Assembly: GCA_023416545.1 (NCBI GenBank)
Contig: JAEZHO010000331.1
Location: 1 to 9,959 of the forward strand
Direction: 5' to 3'
Origin: Pseudomonadota bacterium
Lineage (GTDB): Bacteria > Pseudomonadota > Alphaproteobacteria > Rhizobiales > Rhizobiaceae
DNA: 9,959 nt
Of the stretch, positions 5,819 to 9,959 are shown one piece after another. A program made the position numbers and the translations under genes. The notes under the pieces were generated by a model that worked only from the letters and a program-made list of their open reading frames with translations, ran no database searches and was not told where the DNA came from. Position 1 is the first letter of the stretch; each line of letters begins with the position of its first letter.

Positions 5819-6736
5819 ATGGCGTTGCGTTGGAGACGGGTGCTCGGTGCCGGAGCGGCGGTGGTTGCGGTTGGCGTGGCGGCGGCCTGGTTCCTGACGA
5901 AGCCGGCCCCGCTGCCGCAGGAGACCTTCGCCAATCTCGGCGAGCCCGATCTCGCCCGCGGCGAGATGCTGTTCTGGGCAGGCGGTTGCGCTGGCTGTCA
6001 CGCGGCCAAGGGTGCGACCGGCGAGGACGTCAAGGTCATGTCCGGCGGGCTTGCGCTCACCAGCCCCTTCGGCACCTTTCACGTGCCGAACATCTCCCCC
6101 GATCCGCAGGCCGGCATCGGCAGCTGGACGCTGGCGGAATTCGGCAATGCCATGCTGCGCGGCGTCGGACGGCAGGGCGAGCACCTCTATCCGTCCTTCC
6201 CCTACACGTCCTATGCCCGCATGAGCCCGCAGGAGATCAACGATCTCTTCGGCTACATGCAGACCCTTCCGGCCAGCAGCAATGTCGCGCCGGCGCACGA
6301 GCTTTCCTTCCCCTTCAACATGCGCGCCGCCCTCGGCGGCTGGAAGTTCCTGTTCTTCGGCGACGAGCCGCGGGTCGAGCTCGCCTCCGCCGACGAGAAG
6401 CTGAAGCGGGGCCAGCACCTCGTCGAGGGACCCGGCCACTGTGGCGAATGCCACACGCCCCGCAACGCGCTTGGCGGTCTTCAGTCGGGGCAATGGCTCG
6501 CCGGCGGCCCCAATCCGGAAGGCGAGGGCCGTATCCCCAACATCACCCCCGGCTCGCGATCGGTCGGCTCCTGGAGCGAGGGCGATCTGGTCAGCTATTT
6601 CCAGACGGGCTTCACGCCGGATTACGATTCTGTCGGCGGCTCAATGGTCGAGGTGCAGAAGAACCTCTCGCACCTGCCGCAGGAGGATCTCGAGGCGATC
6701 GCCGCCTACCTGAAGGCCGTTCCGGCCATCCAGTAA
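5819..6736 (+). CDS. Membrane-anchored dihaem cytochrome c
   Basis: The 305-residue protein has a basic N-terminus and one hydrophobic segment (about 8-26) without a clear cleavage site, so it is probably anchored in the inner membrane with its body in the periplasm. Two class I haem domains follow: CAGCH (57-61) with Met135 in YARMS as likely sixth ligand, and CGECH (208-212) with Met276 in GGSMVEV as likely sixth ligand. The pattern PNISPD, YPSFPYTSYARMS and LSHLPQEDLEAIAAYLK resembles cytochrome subunits of periplasmic alcohol or aldehyde dehydrogenases, but those usually have three haems and no dehydrogenase gene is visible here. GGAGA (5806-5810) supports the ATG at 5819 over a TTG five codons earlier. 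It lies 69 bp after the class II cytochrome genes and likely exchanges electrons with them. Confidence 0.93.
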   Translation: MALRWRRVLGAGAAVVAVGVAAAWFLTKPAPLPQETFANLGEPDLARGEMLFWAGGCAGCHAAKGATGEDVKVMSGGLALTSPFGTFHVPNISPDPQAGIGSWTLAEFGNAMLRGVGRQGEHLYPSFPYTSYARMSPQEINDLFGYMQTLPASSNVAPAHELSFPFNMRAALGGWKFLFFGDEPRVELASADEKLKRGQHLVEGPGHCGECHTPRNALGGLQSGQWLAGGPNPEGEGRIPNITPGSRSVGSWSEGDLVSYFQTGFTPDYDSVGGSMVEVQKNLSHLPQEDLEAIAAYLKAVPAIQ

Positions 6737-6752
6737 CCGAACCCGTGGCGGC

Positions 6753-6787
6753 GGGCCGAGCCTGTCGCCTCGTCCGCCCTCGGTCCC
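6753..6787 (+). other. Weak hairpin after the cytochrome cluster
   Basis: GGGCCGAG (6753-6760) can pair with CTCGGTCCC (6779-6787) with one bulged base and an 18-base loop, 16 bases after the dihaem cytochrome stop. No T-run follows, so termination here is not shown. The rest of the 205-bp gap to the ATPase gene holds no open reading frame I would support. Confidence 0.22.
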
Positions 6788-6850
6788 GTCCGGCTGCCGC
6801 CGCTCCTGTCGCCCGCATCGTCCGACCCCACCGGGCGCCGCTCAATTCCG

Positions 6851-6864
6851 TTGATTTCAGTCAA
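6851..6864 (+). promoter_or_regulatory. FixK/FNR-type anaerobox upstream of the P-type ATPase
   Basis: TTGAT-TTCA-GTCAA matches the rhizobial FixK/FnrN consensus TTGAY-N4-RTCAA at every defined position. Its centre (6857.5) is about 40-41 bases before the start site predicted from the TATAGT at 6886-6891, the standard position for class II activation by the CRP/FNR family. The upstream -35 region lacks a TTGACA-like hexamer, as expected for an activator-dependent promoter. It indicates transcription under low oxygen; which regulator binds is inferred. Confidence 0.75.
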
Positions 6865-6885
6865 CCGCCGTTGACGGGCCTTCGC

Positions 6886-6891
6886 TATAGT
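6886..6891 (+). promoter_or_regulatory. -10 element of the ATPase promoter
   Basis: TATAGT matches five of six bases of the TATAAT consensus. It would place the transcript start near 6898, about 44 bases before the ATPase ATG. The good -10, absent -35 and well-placed FixK/FNR box together form a coherent activated promoter. A TTGACG at 6871-6876 is only nine bases away and too close to be its -35. Confidence 0.6.
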
Positions 6892-6941
6892 GCGGAATGT
6901 AGGGGAAGCGGTACCATCGATGCCGCAAAGGACAGGACGCC

Positions 6942-9589
<2,648 letters not shown>

Positions 9590-9593
<4 letters not shown>

Positions 9594-9619
9594 AGCATTT
9601 CCGCGCCGCCCGATATAGC
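9590..9619 (+). promoter_or_regulatory. Possible promoter for the CDF transporter gene
   Basis: TTGAAG (9590-9595), overlapping the ATPase stop codon, and TATAGC (9614-9619) are 18 bases apart, each with four of six consensus bases. A transcript would start near 9626, about 45 bases before the next ATG. No terminator is visible in the 77-bp gap, so read-through from the ATPase gene is also possible. Confidence 0.3.
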
Positions 9620-9670
9620 GTTTGAACCCGGCGCCTGTTGCAGGTCGAGAAGCCGCGAAGGGAAAACCGG

Positions 9671-9959
9671 ATGAGCCATCATCATCCTCCTCATCGCCAC
9701 CACCACCATCACCACCACCACGGCGGCGAGTCAGGCGACCGCCGCATGGTCTGGGCGATCGGCGTCAACGTCGTCCTCACACTGGTGCAGATCGTCGGCG
9801 GCATCGTGTCGGGCAGCCTGTCGCTGATCGCCGATGCGCTTCACAATTTCAGCGATGCGGCGTCGCTCGTCATCGCCACCTTCGCGCGCCGTATCGCCCG
9901 CCGGCCCTCCGACGAGACGATGACCTTCGGCTATGTCCGCGCCGAAGTGGTCGCGGCCC
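9671..9959 (+). CDS. Cation diffusion facilitator transporter with His-rich N-terminus (C-terminus cut by window edge)
   Basis: Only the first 96 residues are in the window. The protein starts MSHHHPPHRH and has 12 histidines among its first 17 residues, eight of them consecutive (10-17), a probable metal-gathering tail in the cytoplasm. Helix 1 spans about 26-46. Helix 2 contains LSLIADALHNFSDAASL, the CDF signature, with His58 and Asp62 forming the HxxxD half of the transport site. HxxxD is typical of zinc-preferring ZnT/CzcD/ZitB-type members, whereas DxxxD is seen in YiiP, so export of Zn2+, possibly Co2+ or Cd2+, is the likely job. AAGGGA (9658-9663) lies seven bases before the ATG at 9671. 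It follows the P2 ATPase on the same strand by 77 bp. Confidence 0.93.
   Translation, partial: MSHHHPPHRHHHHHHHHGGESGDRRMVWAIGVNVVLTLVQIVGGIVSGSLSLIADALHNFSDAASLVIATFARRIARRPSDETMTFGYVRAEVVAA

Noticed and set aside
5204..6493. Long minus-strand open frame across the cytochrome genes
   Set aside because: It covers three clear cytochrome genes with haem motifs and ribosome binding sites on the plus strand; its own product is low-complexity and without domain marks.
6753..6787. Intrinsic terminator after the dihaem cytochrome gene
   Set aside because: The stem has a bulge and a long loop and no T-run follows, so it is listed only as a weak hairpin.

Overview
This is a GC-rich, gene-dense stretch of an alphaproteobacterial chromosome, most like the Rhizobiaceae (Rhizobium/Ensifer/Shinella group). 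That placement is inferred from protein style, codon use and a rhizobial-type FixK/FNR box; no marker gene in the window fixes the genus. There are ten protein-coding genes, two of them cut by the window edges. I see no RNA genes, CRISPR arrays, insertion sequences or phage genes, and no gene-free gap reaches 300 bases (the longest is about 205).

Left part (1-1749): a truncated gene for a small exported protein runs leftward. It diverges from a Fe/Mn superoxide dismutase gene (sodB type). The sod gene converges on a gene for a DUF2799-type lipoprotein, and a near-perfect bidirectional terminator lies between them.

Middle-left part (1806-4487): a YafY-type WYL-domain repressor gene diverges from a LysE/RhtB exporter gene. 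A perfect inverted repeat (ACTGACA-N6-TGTCAGT) between them is the obvious operator. The exporter gene overlaps tail-to-tail by 26 bp with a convergent gene for a GT87/DUF2029 polytopic membrane glycosyltransferase.

Cytochrome cluster (4684-6736): two tandem paralogous class II c-type cytochromes (c556-like, about two thirds identical) are followed by a membrane-anchored dihaem cytochrome c. Each gene has a perfect stem-loop a short way before its ribosome binding site. The cluster looks like a periplasmic electron-transfer module without its own catalytic dehydrogenase or oxidase in the window.

Right part (6737-9959): an 883-residue P2-type cation ATPase sits behind a FixK/FNR-type box (TTGAT-N4-GTCAA) placed at about -41.5 from a predicted start site, the class II activator position. 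This suggests induction under low oxygen. The ATPase lacks the transmembrane-6 aspartate of SERCA-type Ca2+ pumps, so its ion is uncertain. It is followed by the start of a cation diffusion facilitator gene with a very histidine-rich N-terminus and a zinc-type HxxxD motif.

Most genes are recognisable families. The less ordinary points are the oxygen-type control of the P2 ATPase, the duplicated c556 genes with leader hairpins, and the repressor operator with an extra half-site copy at the exporter start codon.
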